A DNA stretch of 64,000 nt from Streptomyces roseus (GCF_001044425.1 NZ_LFML01000003.1:1-64000); one strand, 5' to 3'; shown: positions 8,214 to 17,933, counted from the first letter of the stretch. The notes: generated by a model not told the origin, from the sequence alone. Made by a program: numbers and translations.

Positions 8214-9395
8214 ATGAAGACGAAGCTCCAAGCAGCAAGGGCCGCGCGAGGGTGGTCTCAGGCCGACCTGATGGATGCATTGGAGGACGCAGCCGTTCGG
8301 CTTGGCATCCAGCTCCCCTCTCGAAGCAGCCTCAAAGCTCAGGTCTCGATGTTCGAGAACGGCCGCCGGCCGCCGGGGTCGGACTATCAGACGCTCTTCT
8401 GTGAGGCGTACCAGGCCACGCGGGTTGAGCTGGGCTTATCCCTCGACGCCGCACCATCGCAGCTCGATACGTTGCCGTCCTTGCCCGCACCGCGGGCCGC
8501 AAGTATGCAGGCTAGCCCGGAAGTCATCGGGTACCTGAAGGCAGTGTTCATGGAGCACGTGCAGGCGGAGCCTGTAGTGGGGCCACGGTTCCTCGTGCCG
8601 GCTGTCCAGAGCCAGATGCCGCTCATCGAACAGGTCTGCAAGGGAGCGCGGGGGCCGCTCCGAGACGAAGCGGTGCGGGTGGGCGCCCGGTACTCCGAAC
8701 TGCTTGGATGGCTCCATCAGGACTCGGGAGACTCGCAGTCCGCAATGCTATGGACGAACCGGGCGTTGGACTACGCCTCGGAGCTGGAGGACCCCGCCCT
8801 GAGCGCCTACGTCTTCCAGCGACGGAGCAACATCGCGGCGGAGGCGGGCCAAGCCGGATATGCGGTTGGGCTGGCCAACGCTGCGCTTAGGCAGGCGCGA
8901 GGGCTTCCCCAGGACGTTCGGGCCGTTGCACTTCGTGCGAGGGCGTACGCGGATGCCCTTCTTGGGCAGAGCGACGAGAGCACGCGCGCGCTGGACGAAG
9001 CGCGGGTGCTGGCCGACCAGGGCCCGGTCGGGGAGGGGCTCGCTCCGTATTGCTCGGTCGCGTACATCGACATGGAGGCAGCGGCATGCGCCCTCCATCT
9101 CGGACAGCCGGAGCAAGCCGTCGCGACCCTTGAAGCGAGTCTTACGGAGTGGCCGGCCGAGCAGCAGCGAGACCGTGGCCTTTGTCTGGCTCGGCTCGCC
9201 ACAGCCTATGCCCAGCTTGAAGACGTGGAAGGCGCGTACAACGCCGCTTCGCAGGCCGCAGCGATCGCTGAGGCGACCGGTTCGGCGCGCATTCTGGGGG
9301 AGCTGTTGAGGCTGCAGCCGTTTCTCGCGCCCTGGCGGAAGCTGGTGGAGATTGCGGAGCTCAACCGATTGTTGGGCAGTATGAAGGGGAGCTGA
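8214..9395 (+). CDS. HTH regulator with TPR-like repeats
   Basis: A 393-residue protein. The N-terminus is a helix-turn-helix of XRE type (ARAARGWSQADLMDALE..., residues about 5-60). The rest is a long all-helical, alanine-rich array resembling tetratricopeptide repeats (about 130-380). The ATG at 8214 is chosen because a G-rich ribosome site precedes it and homologous HTH proteins start close to the helix-turn-helix; an open frame extends further upstream inside the GntR gene. Proteins of this build are common regulators in streptomycete elements. It probably controls element functions; the signal it senses is unknown. The creatininase gene follows after 18 bases. Confidence 0.8.
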   Translation: MKTKLQAARAARGWSQADLMDALEDAAVRLGIQLPSRSSLKAQVSMFENGRRPPGSDYQTLFCEAYQATRVELGLSLDAAPSQLDTLPSLPAPRAASMQASPEVIGYLKAVFMEHVQAEPVVGPRFLVPAVQSQMPLIEQVCKGARGPLRDEAVRVGARYSELLGWLHQDSGDSQSAMLWTNRALDYASELEDPALSAYVFQRRSNIAAEAGQAGYAVGLANAALRQARGLPQDVRAVALRARAYADALLGQSDESTRALDEARVLADQGPVGEGLAPYCSVAYIDMEAAACALHLGQPEQAVATLEASLTEWPAEQQRDRGLCLARLATAYAQLEDVEGAYNAASQAAAIAEATGSARILGELLRLQPFLAPWRKLVEIAELNRLLGSMKGS

Positions 9396-9413
9396 CCGGA
9401 CCAGAGGAGAGCC

Positions 9414-10124
9414 GTGAACCTGCTTCCCACCATGACCACTACCGATGTCCAGGAACAGGCGCCGCGCGTCGCTGTGCTGCCGGTCGGGTCGTATGAGCAG
9501 CACGGCGCCTACCTGCCGCTGATCACAGATACCGCAATCGCGTGCGTCATCACCCGTGAGCTCGCCGCGGCCTACCCCGTTATGGCCCTGCCTCCGATCA
9601 GCATCGCATGCAGCCATGAGCACGGGACGTGGCCTGGAACGGTGAGCATCAGCGCCCGGACGCTGCACGCAGTGATCACCGACATTGCCTCATCGCTCGA
9701 AGCGTCGGGGGTGCGAAAGCTCGTCCTCGTCAATGCGCACGGGGGCAACTACGTACTCTCGAACATCGTGCAGGAGGCCAACCTCACAGAGCCGCGCATG
9801 AGCCTCTTTCCGCAGGGCCGGGAGTGGAACAGCGCCCGTGAACACGCTGGCCTCAGCAGCAGCGCACACGACGACATGCACGCCGGAGAGATCGAAACCT
9901 CGATCCTGCTCCACTCGGAGCCGGACCTCGTTCGCCCGGGGTACGAGGCTGCGGACCACGATGCGAGTGATCGGCCGTTCCTACTGACGCTCGGCATGAA
10001 GGCGTACACGAAGAGTGGCGTCATCGGTTTTCCTTCTCAGGCCACCGCTGAGAAGGGGGCGGCGGTACTGCGGAGCCTCACGGAGAGCTTCGCCGATCAC
10101 CTTGCCGCACTGGGGGAAGGCTGA
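9414..10124 (+). CDS. Creatininase-family amidohydrolase
   Basis: A 236-residue protein starting at GTG with AGGAG upstream. Creatininase-family signatures are seen: the GSYEQHGAYLPL...TD segment (residues about 24-41, with Glu and His metal ligands), VNAHGGN near 104-110, and DMHAGEIETS near 144-153. The family hydrolyses cyclic or linear amides (creatinine, creatinine-like or mycofactocin-type peptides). The substrate is not evident here. It is the last gene before the attachment site and is transcribed with the HTH-TPR gene, so it is best seen as AICE cargo. A linked pairing of HTH-TPR regulator and creatininase is plausible but unproven. Confidence 0.85.
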   Translation: MNLLPTMTTTDVQEQAPRVAVLPVGSYEQHGAYLPLITDTAIACVITRELAAAYPVMALPPISIACSHEHGTWPGTVSISARTLHAVITDIASSLEASGVRKLVLVNAHGGNYVLSNIVQEANLTEPRMSLFPQGREWNSAREHAGLSSSAHDDMHAGEIETSILLHSEPDLVRPGYEAADHDASDRPFLLTLGMKAYTKSGVIGFPSQATAEKGAAVLRSLTESFADHLAALGEG

Positions 10125-10265
10125 GCCGGGTCTCAGTCCTGGTCTCGGTCACCCCAGAGTCCATGGCTGTCCGGGGTGAGCTGAGGATGTCCGGGAAGTC
10201 ATTCTGACCTGCGCTTACGTAGCTGTCGGAGACCCTGGCGGACGCGTGCGGAACAAGATCGGACA

Positions 10266-10308
10266 ACTCGTAATGCGTAGGTCTCGGGTTCGAATCCCGA
10301 AGGCGGCT
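10266..10308 (+). tRNA. 3' fragment of tRNA-Thr(CGT): AICE attachment site
   Basis: The sequence contains the 3' half of a tRNA: anticodon CGT followed by AATGCG, then a T arm with stem TCGGG (10284-10288), loop TTCGAAT and CCCGA (10296-10300), then acceptor strand AGGCGGC to 10307. The bases before 10266 cannot supply the D arm or 5' acceptor strand, so this is not a complete gene. Such 3' fragments are left at the far end of an element that integrated by site-specific recombination. The complete tRNA-Thr should lie beyond the left edge, next to the integrase. Confidence 0.85.
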
Positions 10309-10314
10309 CTGTAG

Positions 10315-10351
10315 AACCCCCAGGACTCACTCGCCGTGACCTGGGGGTTTT
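10315..10351 (+). terminator. Terminator of the tRNA-Thr locus
   Basis: AACCCCCAGG (10315-10324) and CCTGGGGGTT (10340-10349) form a perfect 10-bp stem with a 15-base loop, followed by further T residues. It lies seven bases after the tRNA 3' end and marks the start of chromosomal (non-AICE) DNA. Confidence 0.85.
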
Positions 10352-10912
10352 GCTATTTCCGGGGCCCGTAGGCGTGCGCCGGCTGGGGCCACGGGTCGCG
10401 TGCGTGAGCGGAGATGTGGTTTTTCACGGCCGTCGCACTGGCGAGGATGACGATCCTTCCCTGGGCAGCCGTTGCTGGTGCAATACGGGGCGCGCGGCGG
10501 CCGAACTCGGCGGAGGAGAGGCGCTCCGGGCGCCGGCCGTCGGTGTGGATGCCGGGGGGGATGGTGAGGGCGTCCGGGGTTTTCGGTGGCGAGCGGAAGA
10601 GGGCGGCGCTGCGGGCCCGGTCAGGCCGCGCCGAGTCGCCGATGCCTGCGGTATCCGTGTCGACCAGTTTGATGACCGTCGTCGCCGAGACGACTGCGGC
10701 CGAGGCCGTCGCCGACCTTCTGCATCGACTCCGCGCGCACGGTCACAGGCGCAGGAGGTCTCCGGCCGGCCAATTGCGCTTCGGGATGGACGCAGAGGGT
10801 ATGGCGAAGTGAGCATTGTGATGCTTGGGCGTGCCCTCCCGAATTCGGAGCCGTTGAGGCAGTCCTCCGACTCCGAAACCGGGAGGGGCGACATGTGCCG
10901 GATGATTCGACG
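10352..10912. other. 561 bp without a recognisable gene
   Basis: Several open frames exist on both strands, but none has a recognisable domain, a convincing ribosome site or an amino-acid composition unlike a random GC-rich frame. The stretch separates the tRNA terminator from the 3' end of drmB. It may be scar sequence from earlier integration at the tRNA or decayed genes. I see no second copy of the tRNA 3' sequence here. Confidence 0.5.
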
Positions 10913-12778
10913 TCAAGACCCCAGGACGCCCTCGAAGTAACCGAGTCGAGGGTCATCGGGGGTGCCGACGAGGAGGGCGCGGTCGAGCAGGATGTTGTTG
11001 TGCTCGCAACTCGTCTCCGGCAGCATCACGCAGGCGTGGCAGGCCGCCAGGTTGATTCCGCCGGCGCCGGACGCCTCGGTTTCCATGCAGAGCGGGTCCG
11101 ACGAGCACCACTCGGCACGGCGGACGGCCGAACGCACCGTACGGCCGAGAGTCTCCGGTTCACCTTGGGCGACCAGACCGCCAAGGCTGCCCGCCGAGTC
11201 GCTCGTCGCCGTGTAGACGAGCACCCCGGCCATGTCGTCGGCGGCGTACAGGCGCTCGCGCAGAGCCGCGGCCGGGTAGCCCGCCTCCAGGCTCCACTCG
11301 TTGACGAGGACGTGGGCGAGCGTGTGCAGGAGCACCATGCGAGGGGTTGCCGGGGAGGGTACGACCTTGCTCGGGTCATCGGCCCGCTGTGCGAGAACCC
11401 GCTGGTGGGCGGCACGCATCCGCTCGACGCGGGCTGCCACCGCCACGCTTTTCTCCCAGGCGCCGAGTCGGTCCTCGTCCAATCGGAGGAAGACGCCCTC
11501 GCCCCGCACCTCCATGGCCGGGAGCCAGCGCAGGCGACGTTCCGACAGGGGCATCTCCGTGGAGTCGGTCGTCGACTCGGCGTCGACGAGCCGGGTGAAG
11601 GCCTTCAGGGCGCGCACCTCGCGAAGCTTCTTGACCAGCATCGGGCCGGTGACGCCGAGCGGGTCGAGCACGCTCCGGCTGCCCAGCGGGGCCTCGCAGA
11701 CGAACTGCTCGTCGTGGGAGTGCTCGCTCTCCTCGTTGCCCGCGCGGAGACTCTCGTACTCTTTGTTGCGCAGTGCGAGGTAGCGGTGGTCGAAGGTGGG
11801 AGCCGACTCGCCGTCCGGGTCCTCCTCGCGCTCCGCGTCGAGGAGTGCCATCACCTCGTCCAGGGGCACCGGACACTTGCCCTTGAAGGCACCCTTGAGA
11901 TAGATCTCGACTTGCTCGCGTCCGTCGTACTCGCGGAGTGCTGCCCAGTGTTCGGCAAGCGGATCCGACCGGCCGTCGCTCCACGGCGGGATGGAGAGAG
12001 CCGACTTCAGCACCGGCTGCCACAATGCCGACGAACCTCGCTGAAGTGTGCGCAGAGCTCGTCCGCACTCCTGAGCCGGGAGAGACGCACCGAGCCACGG
12101 GCGGGTTCCCTGGCATCTGAGACCCAGGTCCTTGAGCGCGTTCCTGCGGAAGGAGCCTTCCATCGAGACCTCGGGAACCTGGCCACAGGAGCAGGAGACG
12201 AGAATGGAGCGGAGCGAGGACGTGCGCCCGGACGTTCGCATCTTGAGCCTCCCACCGCACTGTGCCGCCCCCGCTGCACCTCGGTCCGTGGAGCGGTGCA
12301 ACCACTGCCGGTATGGGAACTCGTCGAGGTGCCCGGCCTCGCAGGCAACGACGAAGCGAGAAGGGACCAGGTCGACCTCGCACGTGCCGCAGACGCTTCG
12401 CCCGGCAGGTGGGTTGAAGTCGCGGTGCCGTTGGAGGTCTTTGCAGTCGGGGCAGGAGTGCATCAAGGGGAATCTTCGGACGCGGAGGCCGTCCTTGCTG
12501 GTGTCATCGGAAGCGGGCGGCAGCCGGAAGGAATCGACGTCGAGCACTCGTGCCAGGCGCCGTTCGTGGATCCTTGGTGACTCGTCACGGCTCCAGCTCT
12601 GCTCAGCCCCGTCGAGTCCCGAGACGATGAAGGACTCGTGGTCGACCGCGATGAGCGACCCGACGCCGTAGGTGGTGATCACCTGGGCGCGGCGGACTGC
12701 ACCACGTCGCGGAAGGTTGTGGGCGGGTGCGGTGCCGGATGCGCCGGCGCGTTGACGGCGGGCGGGGGGCGGAGTCAT
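10913..12778 (-). CDS. drmB: DrmB-like DUF1998 protein (DISARM)
   Basis: A 621-residue protein starting at an ATG (12778) that overlaps the drmA stop as ATGA; a longer frame upstream is not used. Cysteine pairs CPDC (109-112), CGTC (130-133) and CEAGHLDEFP (146-155) suggest zinc binding. The C-terminal region has the DUF1998 pattern: HTLAHVLVNEWSLEAGYPAAAL, then ACHACVMLPETSCEHNNILLDR near the end. DrmB is the non-helicase partner of DrmA in the DISARM anti-phage system, where the two form a complex that recognises invading DNA. It is the last gene of the leftward operon. No drmC (phospholipase D) follows it. The assignment is strong from the DrmA pairing. Confidence 0.88.
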   Translation of the reverse strand: MTPPPARRQRAGASGTAPAHNLPRRGAVRRAQVITTYGVGSLIAVDHESFIVSGLDGAEQSWSRDESPRIHERRLARVLDVDSFRLPPASDDTSKDGLRVRRFPLMHSCPDCKDLQRHRDFNPPAGRSVCGTCEVDLVPSRFVVACEAGHLDEFPYRQWLHRSTDRGAAGAAQCGGRLKMRTSGRTSSLRSILVSCSCGQVPEVSMEGSFRRNALKDLGLRCQGTRPWLGASLPAQECGRALRTLQRGSSALWQPVLKSALSIPPWSDGRSDPLAEHWAALREYDGREQVEIYLKGAFKGKCPVPLDEVMALLDAEREEDPDGESAPTFDHRYLALRNKEYESLRAGNEESEHSHDEQFVCEAPLGSRSVLDPLGVTGPMLVKKLREVRALKAFTRLVDAESTTDSTEMPLSERRLRWLPAMEVRGEGVFLRLDEDRLGAWEKSVAVAARVERMRAAHQRVLAQRADDPSKVVPSPATPRMVLLHTLAHVLVNEWSLEAGYPAAALRERLYAADDMAGVLVYTATSDSAGSLGGLVAQGEPETLGRTVRSAVRRAEWCSSDPLCMETEASGAGGINLAACHACVMLPETSCEHNNILLDRALLVGTPDDPRLGYFEGVLGS

Positions 12779-15700
12779 CGGGTTCCCTCCATGAACAGGG
12801 CGGTCTCGGCGTCCACGTCGCGCAGGCTCCACAGAGTGGGCCATGCTTCGGCGTCCTGTGATTCGTCGTCGTACGCCTTCAGGAGCGATGGGGTGCGCTT
12901 GCCCCTCTGCGGCTCGAACAGCAGGCCGCTGTGGATCTCGGCCTCGTCACACCACCACTCGACGAACTCGTCGAAGGCCTGCGACACGGTGTCGATCTCC
13001 TCCCCGGCAACTGCCTCCACGCGTTCCAGGAGGATCGATTTGATGCGTCCCCGAAGTACGTGTTCGTACGACTCGACCCGGCCGGCGCCCTCGTTGGGTC
13101 GAGCGGTGGGGATCATGATGCGGGCGAGGGCGACGATCACCGCGTGCAGGCCCCGGTCGCGGGCCCGGGCGGAGAACGGGGTGACGGAAGTGGACTCGAC
13201 CTCGCGGTACAGGGCGGAGTGGAAATGCTGGAAGCTCTCGTAGTGGGAGCGGTCACGGGATCGGGTCGAGTTGAACATGACCGCGACCAGACCGGGGTGC
13301 GCGCGGCCGACCCGGCTGGTGGCCTGGATGTACTCGGCGGTCGTCTGCGGCTGGCCCATCACGGCCATGAGACCGAGGCGCTCCACGTCCACGCCGACCG
13401 CGATCATGTTGGTGGCCAGCAGGACGTCCACGGTGTCATCGCCGGGAAGACGCCTTTCGATGCCCTTGAGGCGGCTGGGAATCTCGCTGGCGTCGACACG
13501 ACTCGTCAGCTCCGAGTAGTTGGCGACCGAGCGGACTTCCACCTGCTCGCGCTCGGCCAACATCTCCAGATAGGCCACCACGTCGTCATGGACCTGGAGC
13601 TCGGCCGCGGACAACAGCCGGAGGCTGTTGAAGTAGCCGACCAGACTCCAGTACGCGTCGCGCACCTCGTCCTCCGTCTTCGCCTGCTTGGCCCGGTGCA
13701 GCAGGGTGGCGTACGTGCGGATCAGGAGGGTGGACTGGCTGGTGCCCGGGGCCAGGAGGCCGACGTAGCGACGGCTCGCCTTTTCCTCGCGCGGCGTCTC
13801 CACGGCGAACCACGAGTCGCGGGCATCCAGCCCGGCGGGTGGGAACTGTCGCACTTCGCGGGCGAAGAGATGGCGCCCCTGATCGGCGGCACGACGGATG
13901 GTCGCCGTGGAGGCGATCACCTTGGGCCGGTCGGCGAGTGCGTCCACGGCGGTCTCGTAGAGACCTGTGAGCGTACCCAGCGGGCCGGAGATCAAGTGGA
14001 GCTCGTCCTGGACGATCAGCTCCGGGGGCGGCGTGCCGCCCTCCGGGGCGTCGTCGCGGTTGAAGAGGGCTGAGGTCGCCGGGCGCCATGGCATCGACGC
14101 GAACTTGTCGACGGTGGCGATCACCAGGGTCGGTCGTGCGGCGTACACCACCTCATCGATCAGATGGACGGGCAGGCCGTCGGTGAAGTCGCAGTCCACG
14201 CCGGGGCAGCGGACGTGCATCCGCTTGGCGTCCTCATCGATCTCGTAGTTCCGCGCGTCGAGGCGGGTCCCGCACCAGGGGCAGGCGTGCAGCTGGACGG
14301 GATTCTCGGTGGCGAGCCGCTTGTCGAGATTCCTTAGCAACTCATCAAGCTTTCGGCCCGCCACAGCCAGCGTGTTGGGGGTGGCCGAACGGCCCACCCA
14401 CATGCCGACGGAGAACGCCTCTTGGCCCAACTCTGGCATCCGGCGGCGCATGCGCTCCATGGCACAGAGCAGGATCGCGGCGCGCTCGAACTGTTGGAGG
14501 GTGAGCAGCCGCAGTGTGTAGCGCATGAGGACGGTGACGCCGCCCCCGTCCGCGCCCTTGCGGATCCGACGCAGGAACGACGTGAAGGCGATCAGCCCGA
14601 GGTAAGCCTCCGTCTTGCCACCACCGGTGGGAAACCACAGCAGGTCGGAGATCCGCCGGTCTCGGTGCTCGTGGTCGTCGATGCCGGCCAGGCAGAGCAG
14701 CACGAACGCGATCTGAAAGGGGCGCCAGTGGCCGGCGGTCGGATCGGGGGCTCCGATCCGGCCGTCCTTCACCCACTTGCTGCGGGCACGCTGGTCTGCC
14801 ATGGCGCGGTTCGCGAGGCGGAACGCGTGCATCAGATCGGGCTTGGTCCGCAGCAGCTCAATCCCCTCACGGATGCGATGGAGCGCCTCGCCGCAGGCTT
14901 TCACCTGCTCCCGCGCGGGCTTCTCGTGAGGGCTGCCCGTCAGAGCCTCTGCCTCGGCCGACTTGCTGTCGATCCAGTGCTTGTAACCCGTGGCTAGATG
15001 TTCCAGAGCGGCCAGCACCTCGGCGTCGGACTGCTCGGCCAGCCCGAGCATGGACAGCGCCGAACTGTCGATCTCCGGATTGGAGTCGGTGAGCAGCACC
15101 TCCACGGTTGGTACGAACTGGCTCCGGACCTCGGGGACGGCGGGCGTTTGCGTCTCGGTCATACCGACCGGCTGGGGGGTCCAGTCCCACTCGGCGGCGC
15201 ATCCGTGACCGACGGCGAACGTCGGGGCATGGCGGTGCAGCAACCGACTCGTGGCGATCTCCGGGTCATGGGCGGCGGCCGGGGCCGGACGTTCTACGAA
15301 GGCGGTCGAGCCGTCGGCGGCCCGTACTGTCAGACCGCACTGGAACAGGGAGAAGGCGTCCTGAAGATCCCGCTCGCCGACTTTCTGCCCATTGATCAGT
15401 GTGACCGTGACCGTGACCGTGTTGTTGACGGGATCGACGGGCCGGACGTTGACATGCAGTGATGCCTCCGGGGTGAGCTCGATCGTCTTCTTCGGGTCCG
15501 ATCGGGTCACGTCAATGTGCTGGTCGGGGAAGGAGAGTTCCCTGCGTCGCCACAGCTCGCGCTGATCGGCGGTGGTGCGGGCCTCGGCGCGGCGAGCCGG
15601 GACGGGATTGCCGTCGGCGTCGGTGGGTACGTAGGCAGCTGCGCGCGCGGAGACCACGATCACCCTGCTTATGGTCGGGCGGACCGCGAAGGTGAGACCC

Positions 15701-16032
15701 ATCGAGGAAGGACGCCTGTCCCCTGAAGCACCCACCTCCTGCGCGGTGCCGGACTCCTCGACCTCTTCCCGGGTGAGCAAAGGAGGGGCGTCCAGGCCTT
15801 CCTGCTCCGCCGCGTCCTCGTCCTTCCGTTCCTTCGCGGCCCGGTCCGCCGCACGTGGATAGAGCACGCCGGCCAGATAGCGGTCGATCGGGGCGTCCCG
15901 GGTGAGTACCTCGTCCCGATCATCCGGCACGGCCTCCGGTGCGGGGCCGAGGAGTTCGCGGCGGAGCCCCACCAGCAGCTCCTCGTCCCGGACCCGGTAG
16001 TGCTCGGAGTGGGGACCTGCCACCTGCTTCAT
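12775..16032 (-). CDS. drmA: DrmA-like SF2 helicase (DISARM)
   Basis: A 1085-residue protein with a long N-terminal region (about 1-450) and a helicase core: Walker A FPTGGGKTEAYL at 467-478, a zinc-finger-like insertion CPWCG (584-588) and CPGVDC (609-614), a DEAD-box variant QDELHLI around 675-681, and C-terminal motifs NMIAVGVDVERLGLM and QATSRVGRAHPG. This arrangement matches DrmA of DISARM, which translocates on DNA with DrmB and discriminates foreign DNA. It is coupled by ATGA to the UvrD-like gene upstream and drmB downstream. The usual DISARM partners drmC, drmD and drmE are not in the window, so the system differs from both described classes. Confidence 0.9.
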   Translation of the reverse strand: MKQVAGPHSEHYRVRDEELLVGLRRELLGPAPEAVPDDRDEVLTRDAPIDRYLAGVLYPRAADRAAKERKDEDAAEQEGLDAPPLLTREEVEESGTAQEVGASGDRRPSSMGLTFAVRPTISRVIVVSARAAAYVPTDADGNPVPARRAEARTTADQRELWRRRELSFPDQHIDVTRSDPKKTIELTPEASLHVNVRPVDPVNNTVTVTVTLINGQKVGERDLQDAFSLFQCGLTVRAADGSTAFVERPAPAAAHDPEIATSRLLHRHAPTFAVGHGCAAEWDWTPQPVGMTETQTPAVPEVRSQFVPTVEVLLTDSNPEIDSSALSMLGLAEQSDAEVLAALEHLATGYKHWIDSKSAEAEALTGSPHEKPAREQVKACGEALHRIREGIELLRTKPDLMHAFRLANRAMADQRARSKWVKDGRIGAPDPTAGHWRPFQIAFVLLCLAGIDDHEHRDRRISDLLWFPTGGGKTEAYLGLIAFTSFLRRIRKGADGGGVTVLMRYTLRLLTLQQFERAAILLCAMERMRRRMPELGQEAFSVGMWVGRSATPNTLAVAGRKLDELLRNLDKRLATENPVQLHACPWCGTRLDARNYEIDEDAKRMHVRCPGVDCDFTDGLPVHLIDEVVYAARPTLVIATVDKFASMPWRPATSALFNRDDAPEGGTPPPELIVQDELHLISGPLGTLTGLYETAVDALADRPKVIASTATIRRAADQGRHLFAREVRQFPPAGLDARDSWFAVETPREEKASRRYVGLLAPGTSQSTLLIRTYATLLHRAKQAKTEDEVRDAYWSLVGYFNSLRLLSAAELQVHDDVVAYLEMLAEREQVEVRSVANYSELTSRVDASEIPSRLKGIERRLPGDDTVDVLLATNMIAVGVDVERLGLMAVMGQPQTTAEYIQATSRVGRAHPGLVAVMFNSTRSRDRSHYESFQHFHSALYREVESTSVTPFSARARDRGLHAVIVALARIMIPTARPNEGAGRVESYEHVLRGRIKSILLERVEAVAGEEIDTVSQAFDEFVEWWCDEAEIHSGLLFEPQRGKRTPSLLKAYDDESQDAEAWPTLWSLRDVDAETALFMEGTR

Positions 16033-17933
16033 GCGCGCTGCTCCTCATAGTCGTCGGCTCGCCGGTACCGGCCGATGCCGGTGATCCGCGGGGCGATCCA
16101 CACGCCGCGCTCACCGAGTCCGGCGTTCGTGCCGGCGGCGGCGCTGCCCGTCACGGTCTCCAGGGTGTCGATCCGCAGGTCATGGATCTCGTCGGGCCAC
16201 CAGGGGTCCCAGGCACGGTTGACCTTCTGTACCTGGAAAAGATCCTCACGGAACCGCTGCGAGGCCTCCCCGATCTCCTTGCCTTCGTGGATCAGGGCGT
16301 ACGGCGGGCTCTCGCTCTCGCCCATCGGCAGGTCGTGGCGCTTGCGGAACAGCACCTCCTGGCCGGGCCGCACCCGCTCCAGCAGATGCGCCTGGGTGGT
16401 GACGGCATCGGTCCGGTGGCCGGGCGGGTCGTTCCGGCAGACGTCGCTCGGCTCGGCGACGATCCCGTATCTGTCGTAGGACCGCCACGACCCCAGGTAA
16501 CGGCGGCCGTTGCGCCGGTTTCCCGCCCGCTTGAAGTGCGGCAGTTCGGGAGGGGCCACGTGATAGAGATCCTGGCGAGCCCGCGTCATGGCCACGTACA
16601 AGGTGCGGGCTTCGGCGGGAAGGTCCAACTCGTCCCGATGCTGCTTGTGGAGCTCGGCCGGGGTCGGTGGCGTCAGGACGATCACCCGGTCGAACTCCAG
16701 ACCCTTCGCCCGGTGCACCGTAGAGACGACGATGCGTGCGGTCTCCGGATCAGCCGCTTCATCCGGAAACCTGCCGCCGGCGACCGCCCGGCGCAGCCGG
16801 TCCAGATCGAGGAACCCGCGGCCCGCTCCGCGCGCGACCCTACGCAGCACCGTCCACAGGGCGGTGGGGTCGGGTTCGTAGGCAAACGGGATGTCCGAGA
16901 GGAGCGTACGGAACCGGTCCTCGGTGAGGCCGGTCGCCTCTGTACGACGCAGCAGCTCAGCCACCCAGTACGGCACGGGACGCTCCTCCAGCGGGCGCCG
17001 TATCCGGTGGTCGATGCCGTGCCGGTGCAGCAGTGCGGAGATCACGAGGGCCTGCTGGTTGTCACGGGTGAGGACGGCGCAGGTGTCGGAGAGGTCCCGC
17101 AGGCCTTCCAGAGTGAACTCGTCATCGAGATCACCCATGCCGTTCGCCGGATCCAGCAGGAGATCCCGCAATGCGTCGTAGAGTCGATCGGCCTCGTCCG
17201 GTTCGGTCACCTGCTGGAGAAGAGGGCCGTACGCCAACGCGATCCCGGCCTCGGCCGTGGTGGCCCGGAAGTTCCTTGTGAGACGCAGCTCCACCAGGTC
17301 GTCGGGGTAGGAACAGCGCAGCCAGTCGAAGAACCGACCGGTCTCGTCGGTTCGTTCGCCCGGGTCCTTGATCTGGAAGCCGTAAACGGACTGGGCGGCG
17401 TCCCCGACGACAGTGAAGCCGCAGCCGTCCTGGTACCGGTCGAGGAGCGTCTCCACCAGCTCACGGCGCCCACCCAGCAGGTCTTGCACCTCGTCGATCA
17501 CGACATGGGCCGGTGGCACCGCGTCGCCGACCTCCAGCGCGCCCTTTTCGATCGCGAGGGTTGCGGCGGCGATCCGCTCGTCGAAGCCGACCGCACCCCA
17601 TTCGCCATCCGGATGTGCCTGAAGGAGCACCTCGTAGGCCCACGCGTCGAAGGTACGGGCACGTACCCGGTGCGCCCGTTCCCCGTGTCGAGAGATCCGT
17701 TCGCGCAGTTCTCGAGCCGCCGCTCGGGAGAAGGTGAGTACCAGGATCTCGGCGGCTTCCAGCGCTTGGTCGTGGTCCTCGTCACTGCACAGCGCGTCGA
17801 GCCGGCGAACCAGGGTGTGGGTCTTTCCGGCGCCGGGGCCGGCCGTGACCAGTACCCGGGCATCCCAGGGCTGCTCGACCACGGCCAGCTGCTCGTCGGT
17901 GAGCGGAGGGCTGTCCTGGTAGATGTCGGTCAC
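16029..17933 (-). CDS. UvrD/PcrA-like SF1 helicase
   Basis: A 634-residue protein starting at GTG 17933, overlapping the upstream stop as GTGA; the longer frame would lie inside the neighbouring helicase gene. Motifs: Q-like LTDEQLAVVE (11-20), Walker A GPGAGKT (32-38), Walker B VVIDEVQDL, the STVHRAKGLEFDRVIVL segment, and motif VI LYVAMTRARQDLYHV. About 140 further residues follow without a known nuclease motif. It should unwind DNA 3' to 5'. It is tightly coupled to a GHKL-helicase upstream and drmA downstream. UvrD-like helicases accompany several defence systems, but are not a core DISARM part. Confidence 0.88.
   Translation of the reverse strand: MTDIYQDSPPLTDEQLAVVEQPWDARVLVTAGPGAGKTHTLVRRLDALCSDEDHDQALEAAEILVLTFSRAAARELRERISRHGERAHRVRARTFDAWAYEVLLQAHPDGEWGAVGFDERIAAATLAIEKGALEVGDAVPPAHVVIDEVQDLLGGRRELVETLLDRYQDGCGFTVVGDAAQSVYGFQIKDPGERTDETGRFFDWLRCSYPDDLVELRLTRNFRATTAEAGIALAYGPLLQQVTEPDEADRLYDALRDLLLDPANGMGDLDDEFTLEGLRDLSDTCAVLTRDNQQALVISALLHRHGIDHRIRRPLEERPVPYWVAELLRRTEATGLTEDRFRTLLSDIPFAYEPDPTALWTVLRRVARGAGRGFLDLDRLRRAVAGGRFPDEAADPETARIVVSTVHRAKGLEFDRVIVLTPPTPAELHKQHRDELDLPAEARTLYVAMTRARQDLYHVAPPELPHFKRAGNRRNGRRYLGSWRSYDRYGIVAEPSDVCRNDPPGHRTDAVTTQAHLLERVRPGQEVLFRKRHDLPMGESESPPYALIHEGKEIGEASQRFREDLFQVQKVNRAWDPWWPDEIHDLRIDTLETVTGSAAAGTNAGLGERGVWIAPRITGIGRYRRADDYEEQRA

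Noticed and set aside
10200..10310. A complete tRNA-Thr gene
   Set aside because: Only the anticodon side, T arm and 3' acceptor strand are present; the sequence before 10266 cannot form a D arm or the 5' acceptor strand.
10350..10940. 196-aa rightward and 156-aa leftward frames after the tRNA terminator
   Set aside because: No recognisable motif, no ribosome site, and both compositions look like random GC-rich translation; left as an unassigned stretch.
10913..12844. Longer drmB start giving 643 residues
   Set aside because: The ATG at 12778 overlaps the drmA stop as ATGA, matching the coupling of the whole operon; the 22 extra residues are arginine-rich without a ribosome site.
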